Shown: positions 8,093 to 16,208 of the stretch, piece after piece | Position numbering within the stretch: the first letter of the stretch is position 1 | How the letters are laid out: every line of letters starts with the position of its first letter | Source of the DNA: Thermanaeromonas sp. C210 | GTDB lineage: Bacteria > Bacillota > DSM-521 > Neomoorellales > Neomoorellaceae | Length of the DNA: 64,000 bases | Assembly: GCF_013167955.1 (NCBI RefSeq) | Contig: NZ_BLWF01000003.1 | Location: forward strand, 186,001 to 250,000 | Reading direction: 5' to 3' | Notes under the pieces: generated by a model | Seen by the model: only the letters and a program-made list of their open reading frames with translations | Databases searched by the model: none | What the model was told of the DNA's origin: nothing | Made by a program: the position numbers and the translations under genes

Positions 8093-9298
8093 GTGCGTAA
8101 AGCTGTGGCGTGGATTTTACTTGCGGTCTTTCTACTTGGCTGGCAGCCTGCCTTTTTAGGGGCAGCCCCCGCCGAAGAGGAGACGGAAAAGAACACGGCG
8201 GCCAGCACGAGGACGGCCGGGCTTAAGCTAAACGTTAAGGGCGCCGTCCTGATGGACCCCCAGTCGGGGAAAATTTTATGGGAACAGAATGCCCATTACA
8301 GGGGATATCCCGCCAGCATGACTAAATTGATGACCATGGTGGTTACCATGGACGCCGTGGCCAGGGGCGAGGCCAGCCTGGACGACCCGGTGGAAACCAG
8401 TGAGAGGGCCGAAAGCTTCGGAGGGGCCGAGGTGTTCCTGGAGCAGGGGGAAACGGTTCCCCTGGAAAAAATGCTTATCGCCCTTGCCGTGGCTTCCGCT
8501 AACGATGCCAGCGTCGCCGTGGCCGAGCATATTGCGGGAACGGAGGAAGCCTTTGTAGAGCTCATGAATGCTAAGGTCCAGGAATTGGGACTAAAGAATA
8601 CTCATTTTACCAATTGTCACGGCCTGCACGACCCGAACCACTATACCACCCCTTATGATATGGCCCTTGTCGCCCGCTATGCCCTTAAATATCCCAAGAT
8701 TCTCGAGTGGACTTCTATCAAGCGCTACACCTTTCGCCAGGACCCCTTAACCATACTGGATACTACTAATAAAATGCTTTACTGGTACCCGGGAACCGAT
8801 GGCTTCAAGACAGGCTATACTGAAGCTGCCGGGCTTAACCTGGTTTCTACGGTGGAGAGGGACGGCCTTCGCCTCATCGCCGTAGTCATGGGGGTAGAAA
8901 CTCCCCAGGGCCATTTTACAGAATCCATGAAACTTTATAACTGGGCTTTTCGCCAGTGGGCCTGGAAAAAAATCTACGGCCCGGGCGAGGTAGTGGCGGA
9001 GGTAGCGACCAATAAGGGACAAGAAGAGAAGCTAAGGGTCGTTGCGGCCGGCAAGGTCGGAGCCGTGGTGCCCCGGAGCAAGGTGAAACAGGACGGCCTT
9101 ATCACCACCCGCCTGGTGCTTCCAAGGGTTATCAATGCTCCCGTTGTCCAGGGCCAGAAGGTAGGAGAAATTATCATCCTGGAAGAGGGGCGGGAGATTG
9201 GCCGGACCGATCTGGTGGCTGAGAAAAGTATACCCCGGGCAAGTCTAAGACAGGTTATCCAGCGCGCCATCCGGGCGGTCTTTACTGTTCGACAATAA
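8093..9298 (+). CDS. dacF: D-alanyl-D-alanine carboxypeptidase (DacF-like, S11)
   Basis: Secreted low-molecular-weight penicillin-binding protein (401 aa) that trims the terminal D-Ala of peptidoglycan stem peptides. A signal peptide covers about residues 1-25. The serine motifs are SMTK (75-78), SAN (135-137) and KTG in DGFKTGYTEAAG. A C-terminal beta-rich PBP5_C domain and an amphipathic tail for membrane attachment follow. GTG start. It lies directly upstream of the spoIIA operon, as dacF does in Bacillus. Confidence 0.92.
   Translation: MRKAVAWILLAVFLLGWQPAFLGAAPAEEETEKNTAASTRTAGLKLNVKGAVLMDPQSGKILWEQNAHYRGYPASMTKLMTMVVTMDAVARGEASLDDPVETSERAESFGGAEVFLEQGETVPLEKMLIALAVASANDASVAVAEHIAGTEEAFVELMNAKVQELGLKNTHFTNCHGLHDPNHYTTPYDMALVARYALKYPKILEWTSIKRYTFRQDPLTILDTTNKMLYWYPGTDGFKTGYTEAAGLNLVSTVERDGLRLIAVVMGVETPQGHFTESMKLYNWAFRQWAWKKIYGPGEVVAEVATNKGQEEKLRVVAAGKVGAVVPRSKVKQDGLITTRLVLPRVINAPVVQGQKVGEIIILEEGREIGRTDLVAEKSIPRASLRQVIQRAIRAVFTVRQ
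9288..9295 (-). promoter_or_regulatory. Candidate 0A box upstream of the spoIIA operon
   Basis: TTCGACAA on the plus strand reads TTGTCGAA on the minus strand, an exact 0A-box core. It overlaps the dacF stop region and ends 19 bp before the candidate sigma-H -35 at 9315. spoIIA is a direct Spo0A target in Bacillus. Confidence 0.5.
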
Positions 9299-9314
9299 TT
9301 TACCATATTTTTGC

Positions 9315-9342
9315 AGGAAAATGGCCCTCCTTTAGCGAAAAT
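9315..9342 (+). promoter_or_regulatory. Candidate sigma-H promoter of the spoIIA operon
   Basis: AGGAAAAT at 9315-9322, a 14-bp spacer and GAAAAT at 9337-9342 repeat the layout seen before spo0A. The position, about 45 bp before spoIIAA, is suitable. Confidence 0.5.
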
Positions 9343-9384
9343 AACCCTTCTGAAATACAAAAAAGATCAGGGGGGTTTTTTCTT

Positions 9385-9729
9385 TTGCAGGTGTTCTTCA
9401 GTCAAGAAGGCCCGGCCCTCGTGGCCCGTATTAAAGGGGAGTTAGATTTAGGCACGGCCGACCGATTGCGGCAGGAACTGGAGGCCAGTATAGACCACGC
9501 CCGTCCCCGCATCTTGTACCTAGATCTGGAAGGGGTTTCCTTCATGGACAGCTCCGGCCTGGGAGTTATTTTGGGCCGTTACCGCCGCCTGGCGCGTCAG
9601 GGCGGCAAGGTCGTCATATGCCGACCCCAGCCCCAGGTGCGGCGGCTCTTGGAGCTTTCCGGGATCAATAAGCTGATGGAGATAGTATCGGAGGACCCCG
9701 ACAGATCTCCTGGTAGGGAGGTGCTTTAA
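9385..9729 (+). CDS. spoIIAA: Anti-sigma-F factor antagonist SpoIIAA
   Basis: STAS-domain protein (114 aa) that, when dephosphorylated by SpoIIE, binds SpoIIAB and frees sigma-F. The phosphorylated serine is S57 in FMDSSGLGVILG. TTG start with GGGGGG about 9 bp upstream; GTG 9391 is an alternative. First gene of a spoIIAA-spoIIAB-sigF operon. Confidence 0.95.
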   Translation: MQVFFSQEGPALVARIKGELDLGTADRLRQELEASIDHARPRILYLDLEGVSFMDSSGLGVILGRYRRLARQGGKVVICRPQPQVRRLLELSGINKLMEIVSEDPDRSPGREVL

Positions 9730-9732
9730 CCG

Positions 9733-10185
9733 GTGGCCCCAGGTAACGGTGAAGTGGCCAACAGCATGTGCCTGGAGTTCCTAAGCCTCCCGGAGAACGT
9801 CGGATTGGCCCGGGTGGCCGTGGCGGCTTTTGTAGCCCAGACGGACTTAACCCTGAACGAACTGGAAGAGATTAAAGTGGCCGTTTCGGAGGCCGTGGCC
9901 AACGCGGTGATCCACGGTTACGGCGGAGGACCTCAGGGCTGGGTACGGGTGAAGGTGAACCGGACGCGGGAAGGCCTGGAGATAATCGTAGAGGACGACG
10001 GTAAGGGCATAGCCGATGTGGCCCTGGCCATGCAGCCGGCTTATTCCAGCGATCCCGAAAGGATGGGCCTGGGCTTTGCCTTCATGCAGTCTTTTATGGA
10101 TGAGGTAGAAGTTATTTCCGAAGAAGGCCGGGGCACAAAGGTAATTATGCGCCGGAAACTCAGTTCGTCCAGTACGGCATCTTGA
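9733..10185 (+). CDS. spoIIAB: Anti-sigma-F factor / serine kinase SpoIIAB
   Basis: GHKL-fold kinase (150 aa) that holds sigma-F inactive and phosphorylates SpoIIAA. The N box is EAVANAVIHGY, the G1 box VEDDGKGI and the G2 region GLGFAFMQSFMD. GTG start 3 bp after spoIIAA, so translation is probably coupled. Confidence 0.95.
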   Translation: MAPGNGEVANSMCLEFLSLPENVGLARVAVAAFVAQTDLTLNELEEIKVAVSEAVANAVIHGYGGGPQGWVRVKVNRTREGLEIIVEDDGKGIADVALAMQPAYSSDPERMGLGFAFMQSFMDEVEVISEEGRGTKVIMRRKLSSSSTAS

Positions 10186-10204
10186 GGGGCGGGGGGCGGG
10201 GGAA

Positions 10205-10972
10205 TTGCGCCTTTCGGAAATGAACTTACCTCGCTTTCCCCTGTTATCAGAAGAAGAAACCCTGGAGCTACTGCAGCGGGCCAAGGCGGGCGACAAGGCG
10301 GCCCGGGAACGGTTGATCAACTGCAACCTGAAGCTGGTCTTTAACATTGTCCAGCGCTTCGAAAACAGGGGATACGAACTGGAGGACCTATTTCAAATCG
10401 GTACCATCGGACTAATTAAAGCCATTGACAAATTCGATCTCAGCTACAAGGTCAAGTTTTCCACCTATGCGGTGCCCATGATCTTGGGGGAGATAAAACG
10501 GTTTCTAAGGGACGACAGCTCGGTGAAGGTCAGCCGGTCCCTGAAAGAAACGGCCTTCAAGGTGAACCGCACACGGGATGAACTGGCCAAGAAGCTGGGA
10601 CGGGAGCCGGGGATAAATGAAATCGCCCAGGCCTTAAATCTTTCCCGGGAAGAGATCGTAGCCGCCCTGGAGGCCATCCAGTCCCCGGGTTCCATCCACG
10701 ATACGGTTTACCAGGACGACGGGGACCCCATTTACGTATTGGATCAGCTCAGCGATGAGAACGAACAGGAGCCGGTGTGGTTGGATAAAATAGCCCTCAA
10801 GGAGGTGCTGATGAAATTACCCGAAAAGCACCGCAAGGTCATTGTGATGCGTTTTTTCCACGATAAGACTCAAACCGAAGTAGCCGAGAGGCTGGGTTTA
10901 TCCCAGGTGCAGATTTCCCGCATCGAGCGTCAGGCCCTGGCACGCTTGCGGGAACTCCTGCATCCCCCGTAA
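10205..10972 (+). CDS. sigF: RNA polymerase sigma-F factor
   Basis: Forespore-specific sigma factor (255 aa). Region 2 contains LEDLFQIGTIGLIKAIDKFD and STYAVPMILGEIKRFLRDD. Region 3 includes KLGREPGINEIA. Region 4 has TQTEVAERLGLSQVQISRIE. TTG start with GGGGG upstream. Last gene of the spoIIA operon, length normal for SigF. No clear terminator follows before the CO island. Confidence 0.95.
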   Translation: MRLSEMNLPRFPLLSEEETLELLQRAKAGDKAARERLINCNLKLVFNIVQRFENRGYELEDLFQIGTIGLIKAIDKFDLSYKVKFSTYAVPMILGEIKRFLRDDSSVKVSRSLKETAFKVNRTRDELAKKLGREPGINEIAQALNLSREEIVAALEAIQSPGSIHDTVYQDDGDPIYVLDQLSDENEQEPVWLDKIALKEVLMKLPEKHRKVIVMRFFHDKTQTEVAERLGLSQVQISRIERQALARLRELLHPP

Positions 10973-11271
10973 TTAAACCTCCCTATTTATGTCTGGCGAT
11001 TTAGCATCTGAGGCACGAACCTATAATCTTCATTTCCTTGACGCGGGAGAAATACACTGAAAATAAAAACCCCAAAGTATACGCCGCGCCGGCGGCACAA
11101 CTTGTTTTTTCCGTGACATCAAGCCGGGGAGGAATACACTTGCCTTATCAGGGGCACGTTGAAAGCCTACTCTACTACCCTCGCCTGCTGGCCGCTTCTT
11201 TACTTTTTATATCTTACCCTCTAAAATGGAATCGGGCGGAAGCAAAAATGGACGCTGGGGGGAGAAAAGGC

Positions 11272-13107
11272 ATGCTAATCAGTGCCCCAGAGAGTACAGT
11301 TTATTACCAGGCAGGCTATTCTATTGGCAGGCAGCTTCCCATAAACGACCTGGAAGAAATACCGGATAAAATAAGCGCCCTAGGAGTAGGAAACCTTAAG
11401 TTGCAAAGTGTAAGAGGCGACAAAATAACCATCAAATGGCATGAATGTTTCACCTGTTCTCAGCTCCCGCCTGTAGGCCAGCCGTTATGCTATTTGGAAG
11501 GAGGCCTGCTAGCCGGGGCCCTTAACAAACTCCTCAGAAAAAGAATAGAGGTAGAAGAAACCAAATGCTGGGGGACAGGGGAAAAGTATTGCCAGATGGA
11601 AGCTACCATATCCCCTGTTTCTGGTCTTGACGAGCCTTATCCCTTCTTTCTCCCCGAAGAAAACAACAAATTGCTCATAGCTCTTACCTTTCAAGCTCTG
11701 CGGCTAACTAGAAGCTACTACCAGGCCACCTGGGGGTCTACCAATGAGGTGGAAAGGCTCCCTTTAAGCATGGGGGAAGCCATCTTCTATATAATACCCC
11801 TGGGCCTGGTAATTACCGATAACCAGGGGAGAGTGGTAAAGATAAATAAGGCCGGCACCCAAATGTTAGGTATCGCAGGCCAAAGGGTGCAAGGTCGCCT
11901 GCTAGAAGAGATATTACCATCAGCCAGGTACTTCGAAATACTTAAGTCAGGTAAACCCCAGGTATGGGAATTCCAGAAAACAAATGGGGACACTATCATC
12001 GTTATAGGAACTCCTCTAGTGGTCCAGGCCCAAATAAGGGGTGTACTGTGCCAGGTCTTCTCCTCTGAAAGCGAGCTTGTACGCCTTCTCCTGGAACAGC
12101 TTAAAAAACAAGAAGCCAAGGCTACCTATAAACCTGAAAACTTAAAACCAGAATGGCCCTTGGTCTTCCATTTCCACCACATCCAGACTTTAAATCACCA
12201 GTTTAGAAACGTTTTAACCCTTGCCCAGAAAGCGGCCTGGAGCAATGCCACTATACTCATCCTGGGCGAAAGCGGCACCGGAAAAGGGCTCCTCGCCCAG
12301 GCTATCCACGAGGAAAGCCCCCGCCGTAACGCCCCTTTCATAAAGGTAGATTGCGCAGCCATCCCCCCGGAACTTTTAGAATCCGAACTCTTCGGCTATG
12401 AGGAAGGCGCCTTTACCGGAGCTAAAAAGGGAGGCAAACCTGGCAAGCTTGAATTAGCTGAAGGCGGGACCATCTTTCTGGACGAAATCGGGGATATGCC
12501 CCTTAATATGCAAGCCAAACTTCTAAGGGTATTGCAAGATAAAGAGATTGAACGGCTGGGGAGCACCCAGACCAGAAAAATAGATGTGCGGGTGATAGCC
12601 GCTACCAACAGGGATTTAGAAAAAATGGTACAGGAAGGGCGTTTCCGGGAAGATCTCTTTTACCGCTTAAATGTGGTTAAGCTAGTACTCCCGCCTCTTC
12701 GAGAGCGGCCGGAAGATATACCTCTCCTAGTAGAGTGCATTTTGCGAAGGCTAAACAAAGAATATGGGAAAAAATTACGGCTTACTTCCGCTGCTGTGGA
12801 ATGCCTCTTAAGCTATTCTTGGCCAGGTAATGTCCGGGAATTGGAAAATGCCCTGGAGAGGGCTGCCATCTTGGCTGAAACCCAGGAAATCCATCCCCAT
12901 CACCTTGCCATAGGTGGTCTAGGAAAAAAGAAAGGGGTAAGGGAGCTTTCCCCCCTTGATAAAGTACGAAGAGAAGCGGAAAAAGAGGCCATTATCCAGG
13001 CCTTGGAATCTTTTGGAGGAGAGAAAACGCGGGCCGCCAAGGCCTTAGGCCTCTCCCGTCAAGCCCTTTATGCTAAAATGTCCCGTTATGGTCTGCTTAA
13101 AAAATAA
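11272..13107 (+). CDS. Sigma-54-dependent activator with V4R sensor and PAS domain; candidate regulator of the CO cluster
   Basis: A 611-aa enhancer-binding protein. Residues about 1-130 form a V4R (4-vinyl reductase) domain with cysteines at 59, 62, 73, 99 and 107, the last two in CWGTGEKYC. A PAS domain follows (about 180-265, LGLVITDNQGRVVKINKAG), then an AAA+ module with Walker A GESGTGKG near 331, the sigma-54 contact loop GAFTGA near 381 and FLDEIGD. A Fis-type helix-turn-helix ends the protein. I chose ATG 11272 (GGAG 7 bp upstream, matches the V4R start); in-frame starts at 11248 (ATG) and 11038 (TTG) exist. A sigma-54 promoter lies just downstream before cooC. V4R domains bind small molecules; CO or a metal as ligand here is inference. 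Confidence 0.85.
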   Translation: MLISAPESTVYYQAGYSIGRQLPINDLEEIPDKISALGVGNLKLQSVRGDKITIKWHECFTCSQLPPVGQPLCYLEGGLLAGALNKLLRKRIEVEETKCWGTGEKYCQMEATISPVSGLDEPYPFFLPEENNKLLIALTFQALRLTRSYYQATWGSTNEVERLPLSMGEAIFYIIPLGLVITDNQGRVVKINKAGTQMLGIAGQRVQGRLLEEILPSARYFEILKSGKPQVWEFQKTNGDTIIVIGTPLVVQAQIRGVLCQVFSSESELVRLLLEQLKKQEAKATYKPENLKPEWPLVFHFHHIQTLNHQFRNVLTLAQKAAWSNATILILGESGTGKGLLAQAIHEESPRRNAPFIKVDCAAIPPELLESELFGYEEGAFTGAKKGGKPGKLELAEGGTIFLDEIGDMPLNMQAKLLRVLQDKEIERLGSTQTRKIDVRVIAATNRDLEKMVQEGRFREDLFYRLNVVKLVLPPLRERPEDIPLLVECILRRLNKEYGKKLRLTSAAVECLLSYSWPGNVRELENALERAAILAETQEIHPHHLAIGGLGKKKGVRELSPLDKVRREAEKEAIIQALESFGGEKTRAAKALGLSRQALYAKMSRYGLLKK

Positions 13108-13156
13108 TGTCAACTCTTTTTAACGTGTAAACCTAAATTGATATAGCGGATCTTTA

Positions 13157-13183
13157 GGCCGCTTGGCTCTAGCGGCCTTTTTC
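13157..13183 (+). terminator. Terminator after the sigma-54 activator gene
   Basis: GGCCGCT (13157-13163) pairs with AGCGGCC (13171-13177), followed by TTTTTC. It separates the regulator gene from the cooC promoter. Confidence 0.75.
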
Positions 13184-13186
13184 TTT

Positions 13187-13201
13187 TGGCACGCTTTTTG
13201 C
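13187..13201 (+). promoter_or_regulatory. Sigma-54 (-24/-12) promoter driving cooC and probably the CO cluster
   Basis: TGGCAC, five bases, TTGC (13187-13201) fits the sigma-54 consensus with the required GG-GC spacing. It is about 50 bp before the cooC start and immediately downstream of a gene for a sigma-54 activator. I could not identify the activator's upstream binding sites by eye. Confidence 0.85.
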
Positions 13202-13251
13202 TAATGAAGATAAACGATAACTAAGAGAAGTTGAACAGAGGAGGCATGCCA

Positions 13252-14004
13252 GTGAAGCTAGCTATTTCCGGGAAGGGTGGCGTCGGCAAAACAACCATCG
13301 CCGCAGGTTTAATCAGGTGCTTTGCCCAGCGGGGTTACCAGGTATATGCCGTCGATGCCGACCCTGATACCAGCCTGGGGATGGTCCTGGGGCTTCCCGA
13401 GGAAAGGCTTGGTACCCTGAAACCTATTGTTGATATGCGAGAGTTGATTGTCGAACGCACCGGCGGTAGCGGCGCCTTCTTTTCTTTAAACCCGGAAGTA
13501 GATAGCCTGCTGGAGGATTACACCATCAGAAGCGGTAATATCCTTTTTTTGAAAATGGGGGCCATCAAACCGGGGGGTTCTACGTGCTATTGCCGGGAAA
13601 ATGCCGTCTTAAATGCTATGGTTAATTCCCTCGTCTTAAAACGCCGGGAAATGGTGGTTTTAGATATGGGTGCCGGCATTGAACACCTTACCCGGGGTAC
13701 GGCCCGGGGGGTAGATCTTATGCTTATTGTTACCGAACCCACCCTGGTGAGTATCCAAACTGCCCGGGTCGTCCAAAAACTGGCCGCAGAACTTGGTATT
13801 GCACGAATAAAATTTGTGGGCAATAAATTGCGTCAACCCAGGAATGAAGAATTTATCCTTAGCCATCTGCCCCCAGGCGATGTTATTGGTCTGATCCCCT
13901 TCCAAACGGAAATTTTAGACCAGGCTGCCGGTTTGAGCAGTGAGCAGTCTTTTACGGTAGCAGGTATCGCCGAGCTGGCTACTAGGTTGCTAAGCCAACT
14001 TTAA
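13252..14004 (+). CDS. cooC: CO dehydrogenase nickel-insertion ATPase CooC
   Basis: MinD/SIMIBI-class ATPase (250 aa) that helps insert nickel into the C-cluster of CODH. It has the deviant Walker A GKGGVGKT near the N-terminus and the dimer-interface CxC metal site at C112 and C114 (TCYCREN), the same positions as in characterised CooC1. GTG 13252 is preferred because AGAGGAGG lies 7 bp upstream; ATG 13246 is too close to that site. It is the first gene after the sigma-54 promoter and precedes cooS. Confidence 0.93.
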   Translation: MKLAISGKGGVGKTTIAAGLIRCFAQRGYQVYAVDADPDTSLGMVLGLPEERLGTLKPIVDMRELIVERTGGSGAFFSLNPEVDSLLEDYTIRSGNILFLKMGAIKPGGSTCYCRENAVLNAMVNSLVLKRREMVVLDMGAGIEHLTRGTARGVDLMLIVTEPTLVSIQTARVVQKLAAELGIARIKFVGNKLRQPRNEEFILSHLPPGDVIGLIPFQTEILDQAAGLSSEQSFTVAGIAELATRLLSQL

Positions 14005-14279
14005 ATATCCTGGCTTTCATACCAGGGTACAGCATATCTAAAGGCTTGGCAAGGAGGTCGGGTTAACTAATGATATGTAATAACAAAAACCCTCCGCTTC
14101 TTGGGCGGACAGAGGCGAAAATTAACCTAGAACTCGGAAAGATGGATGTTAGGGGTAAGGCTTTATACGACATAAGCGAGTGGGAAGGCCAGATAGGATG
14201 TCTGGCTTTAACTTGAAACCAGCACTAATGTTTAAAAGCTTGCGGCGTTGCCGCATATCTTTCAAGGAGGTCGATGCTG
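14005..14279 (+). promoter_or_regulatory. Structured 275-nt region between cooC and cooS
   Basis: The gap contains an imperfect hairpin just after cooC (CCTGG...CCAGG, 14009-14026), a ribosome-binding-like AAGGAGG at 14051-14057, a possible 48-aa ORF, CCAGA...TCTGG near 14189-14206, and a compact hairpin TGCGGC-GTT-GCCGCA at 14241-14255 just before the cooS ribosome-binding site. No obvious -24/-12 promoter is present, so cooS may be read from the cooC promoter, with mRNA processing or translational control here. No known riboswitch was recognised. Confidence 0.4.
14070..14216 (+). CDS. Possible 48-aa protein between cooC and cooS
   Basis: An ATG at 14070 opens a 48-codon frame ending TGA at 14214-14216, with GGAGG about 12 bp upstream (long spacing). 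It has two cysteines (residues 3 and 44) and a mix of charged residues. It does not resemble the small nickel protein CooT or CooJ. It may be a real small protein, a leader peptide, or chance. Confidence 0.3.
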   Translation: MICNNKNPPLLGRTEAKINLELGKMDVRGKALYDISEWEGQIGCLALT

Positions 14280-16208
14280 ATGGCTAAGTCTTGTATGGCT
14301 TCTTTAGATCAGGCTGTTTGCGAGATGCTAGAAAAGGCCAGGCGCCTGAAGGTGGAGACGGTCTGGGACCGCTACCAAGCTATGCTTCCCCAGTGCGGTT
14401 TTGGTGAAACCGGGCTGTGCTGCCGGCACTGCCTGCAGGGCCCCTGCCGCATTGATCCCTTCGGCGGCGAGCCTAAGACCGGTATCTGCGGGGCCACCGC
14501 TGACGTGCTGGTAGCCCGGGGCCTCGATCGGGCCATAGCGTCCGGGGCGGCGTCCCACTCCGGCCACGCCAGACACTTAGCCCACACCCTGAAGATGGCG
14601 GCCAAGGGCAAGGCGCGGGACTACACCATTAAAGACAAAGCCAAGCTGCGCTCTGTGGCTGCGCGCCTCGGCATCCCCACCGAGGGGAGGAGTATCGCCG
14701 AGATCGCTTTGGACGTAGCGGAGGCAGCCCTGGCTGATTTCCACGAGAAAGAGACGCCGGTCATGTGGGTAGCCACCACGGTGACTAAGAAGCGTGCCAA
14801 ACTCTTTTCGGAACGAGGTTTGCTCCCCAAGGGCATAGACTACGAGATATCCGATATCATGCACCGTACCCATTACGGCGCGGACGCGGACCCCATGAAC
14901 CTTCTTGTGGGCGGTCTGCGCTGCGGCTTGGCGGACCTGGCCGGCTGCTATATGGGCACTGACCTGTCCGACATCCTCTTCGGCACTCCCCAGCCAGTGG
15001 TGACCGAGGCCAATATGGGTGTGTTGAAGGCCGATGCTGTCAACGTGGCGGTCCACGGCCACAACCCGGTCCTTTCCGATGTGATCGTGGCAGTGGCCAA
15101 GGAGATGGAGTCCGAGGCCAAGGCAGCCGGTGCTTCCGGTATTAATGTGGTGGGTATCTGCTGTACCGGCAATGAAGTAATGATGCGGCACGGCATTCCG
15201 GCCTGCACCCATTCGGTGAGCCAGGAGATGGCCCTGGTAACCGGCGCGCTGGATGCCGTGGTGGTGGATTACCAGTGCATCATGCCCTCCATAGCTACGG
15301 TGGCGGAATGCATGGGCACTAAGCTCATCACTACCATGGAGATCACCAAGATCCCCGGTGCCATCCATATTGATTTCTCGGAGGAGACAGCCGGGGAGAA
15401 CGCCAGGGAGATCATCCGCCTGGCCATCGAGACCTTCTCCCGTCGCCGGGGCAAGCCGGTAGACATACCGCAATATAAGACCAAGGTAGTGGCAGGCTTC
15501 TCCGTGGAAGCCATCGTGAAAGCCCTGGCCAAGCTAAACGCCCAGGATCCTTTAAAGCCCCTGATCGACCATATCGCCTCCGGCAATATACGAGGAGTCT
15601 GCCTCTTCGCAGGGTGCAATAACGTCAAGGTCCCGCAGGATCAGAACTTCACCGCCATAGCTCGTAGGCTTCTTAAAGAGAACGTGCTGGTCCTGGCTAC
15701 CGGATGCGGGGCGGGTGCGCTCATGCGCCACGGGTTCATGGATCCGGCCAACGTGGGCGATCTCTGCGGAGAAGGCTTGAAGACGGTCCTGACAGCCATC
15801 GGCGAGGCCAACGGCCTGGGTGGGCCTCTGCCGGCGGTGCTGCATGTGGGCGCCTGCGTAGACAACTCGCGGGCGGTGGCCTTGGCCGTGGCGGTGGCCG
15901 ACCGGCTGGGCGTAGACACGGATCAGCTCCCGGTGGTGGCTTCGGCTGCTGAGGCGGTGGCGGAGAAGGCTATCTCCATCGGTACTTACGCTGTGGCCAT
16001 AGGTTTGCCCACCCACGTCGGGGTCATGTTGCCTGTCGTAGGCAGCTCCCTGGTCACCAAGGTGCTGACGGAGAAAGTAAAGGATTTGACCGGTGGTTAC
16101 TTCATCGTGGATCCCGATCCCGAGTCCGCAGCCCAAAAGCTCCTGGCGGCCATCGATGAGCGCCGGGCTGGTCTGGGGCTCAGCGTTCCCGGAGGTGGGC
16201 GGCGATGA
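14280..16208 (+). CDS. cooS: Anaerobic Ni-Fe-S carbon monoxide dehydrogenase catalytic subunit
   Basis: Catalyses CO + H2O to CO2 + 2 electrons + 2 protons in the cytoplasm as a homodimer. It is about 642 aa, the usual CooS length. The N-terminal cluster D/B ligands are in QCGFGETGLCCRHCLQGPC and GICGA. C-cluster region motifs include FAGCNNVKVPQDQ, LATGCGAGAL and HVGACVDNSRA. ATG 14280 has GGAGG 9 bp upstream; ATG 14274 would be only 3 bp away. It overlaps the next ferredoxin gene by 4 bp, implying coupled translation. Context (CooC, CooF-like, hydrogenase) points to hydrogenogenic CO oxidation rather than acetyl-CoA synthesis. Confidence 0.97.
   Translation: MAKSCMASLDQAVCEMLEKARRLKVETVWDRYQAMLPQCGFGETGLCCRHCLQGPCRIDPFGGEPKTGICGATADVLVARGLDRAIASGAASHSGHARHLAHTLKMAAKGKARDYTIKDKAKLRSVAARLGIPTEGRSIAEIALDVAEAALADFHEKETPVMWVATTVTKKRAKLFSERGLLPKGIDYEISDIMHRTHYGADADPMNLLVGGLRCGLADLAGCYMGTDLSDILFGTPQPVVTEANMGVLKADAVNVAVHGHNPVLSDVIVAVAKEMESEAKAAGASGINVVGICCTGNEVMMRHGIPACTHSVSQEMALVTGALDAVVVDYQCIMPSIATVAECMGTKLITTMEITKIPGAIHIDFSEETAGENAREIIRLAIETFSRRRGKPVDIPQYKTKVVAGFSVEAIVKALAKLNAQDPLKPLIDHIASGNIRGVCLFAGCNNVKVPQDQNFTAIARRLLKENVLVLATGCGAGALMRHGFMDPANVGDLCGEGLKTVLTAIGEANGLGGPLPAVLHVGACVDNSRAVALAVAVADRLGVDTDQLPVVASAAEAVAEKAISIGTYAVAIGLPTHVGVMLPVVGSSLVTKVLTEKVKDLTGGYFIVDPDPESAAQKLLAAIDERRAGLGLSVPGGGRR

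Noticed and set aside
14189-14216. Sigma-54 promoter before cooS (TGGCTTTAACTTGAA)
   Set aside because: The GG and GC dinucleotides do not have the required spacing and the GC is absent.
14005-14279. NiCo-type riboswitch before cooS
   Set aside because: Some GGACAG-like sequence is present, but I could not draw the four-way junction or its conserved bases.
14577-15473. 298-aa minus-strand ORF
   Set aside because: It is antisense to cooS, His/Gly-rich from reverse codons, and cooS is unambiguous.
15552-16136. 194-aa minus-strand ORF
   Set aside because: Antisense shadow of cooS in a GC-rich region.
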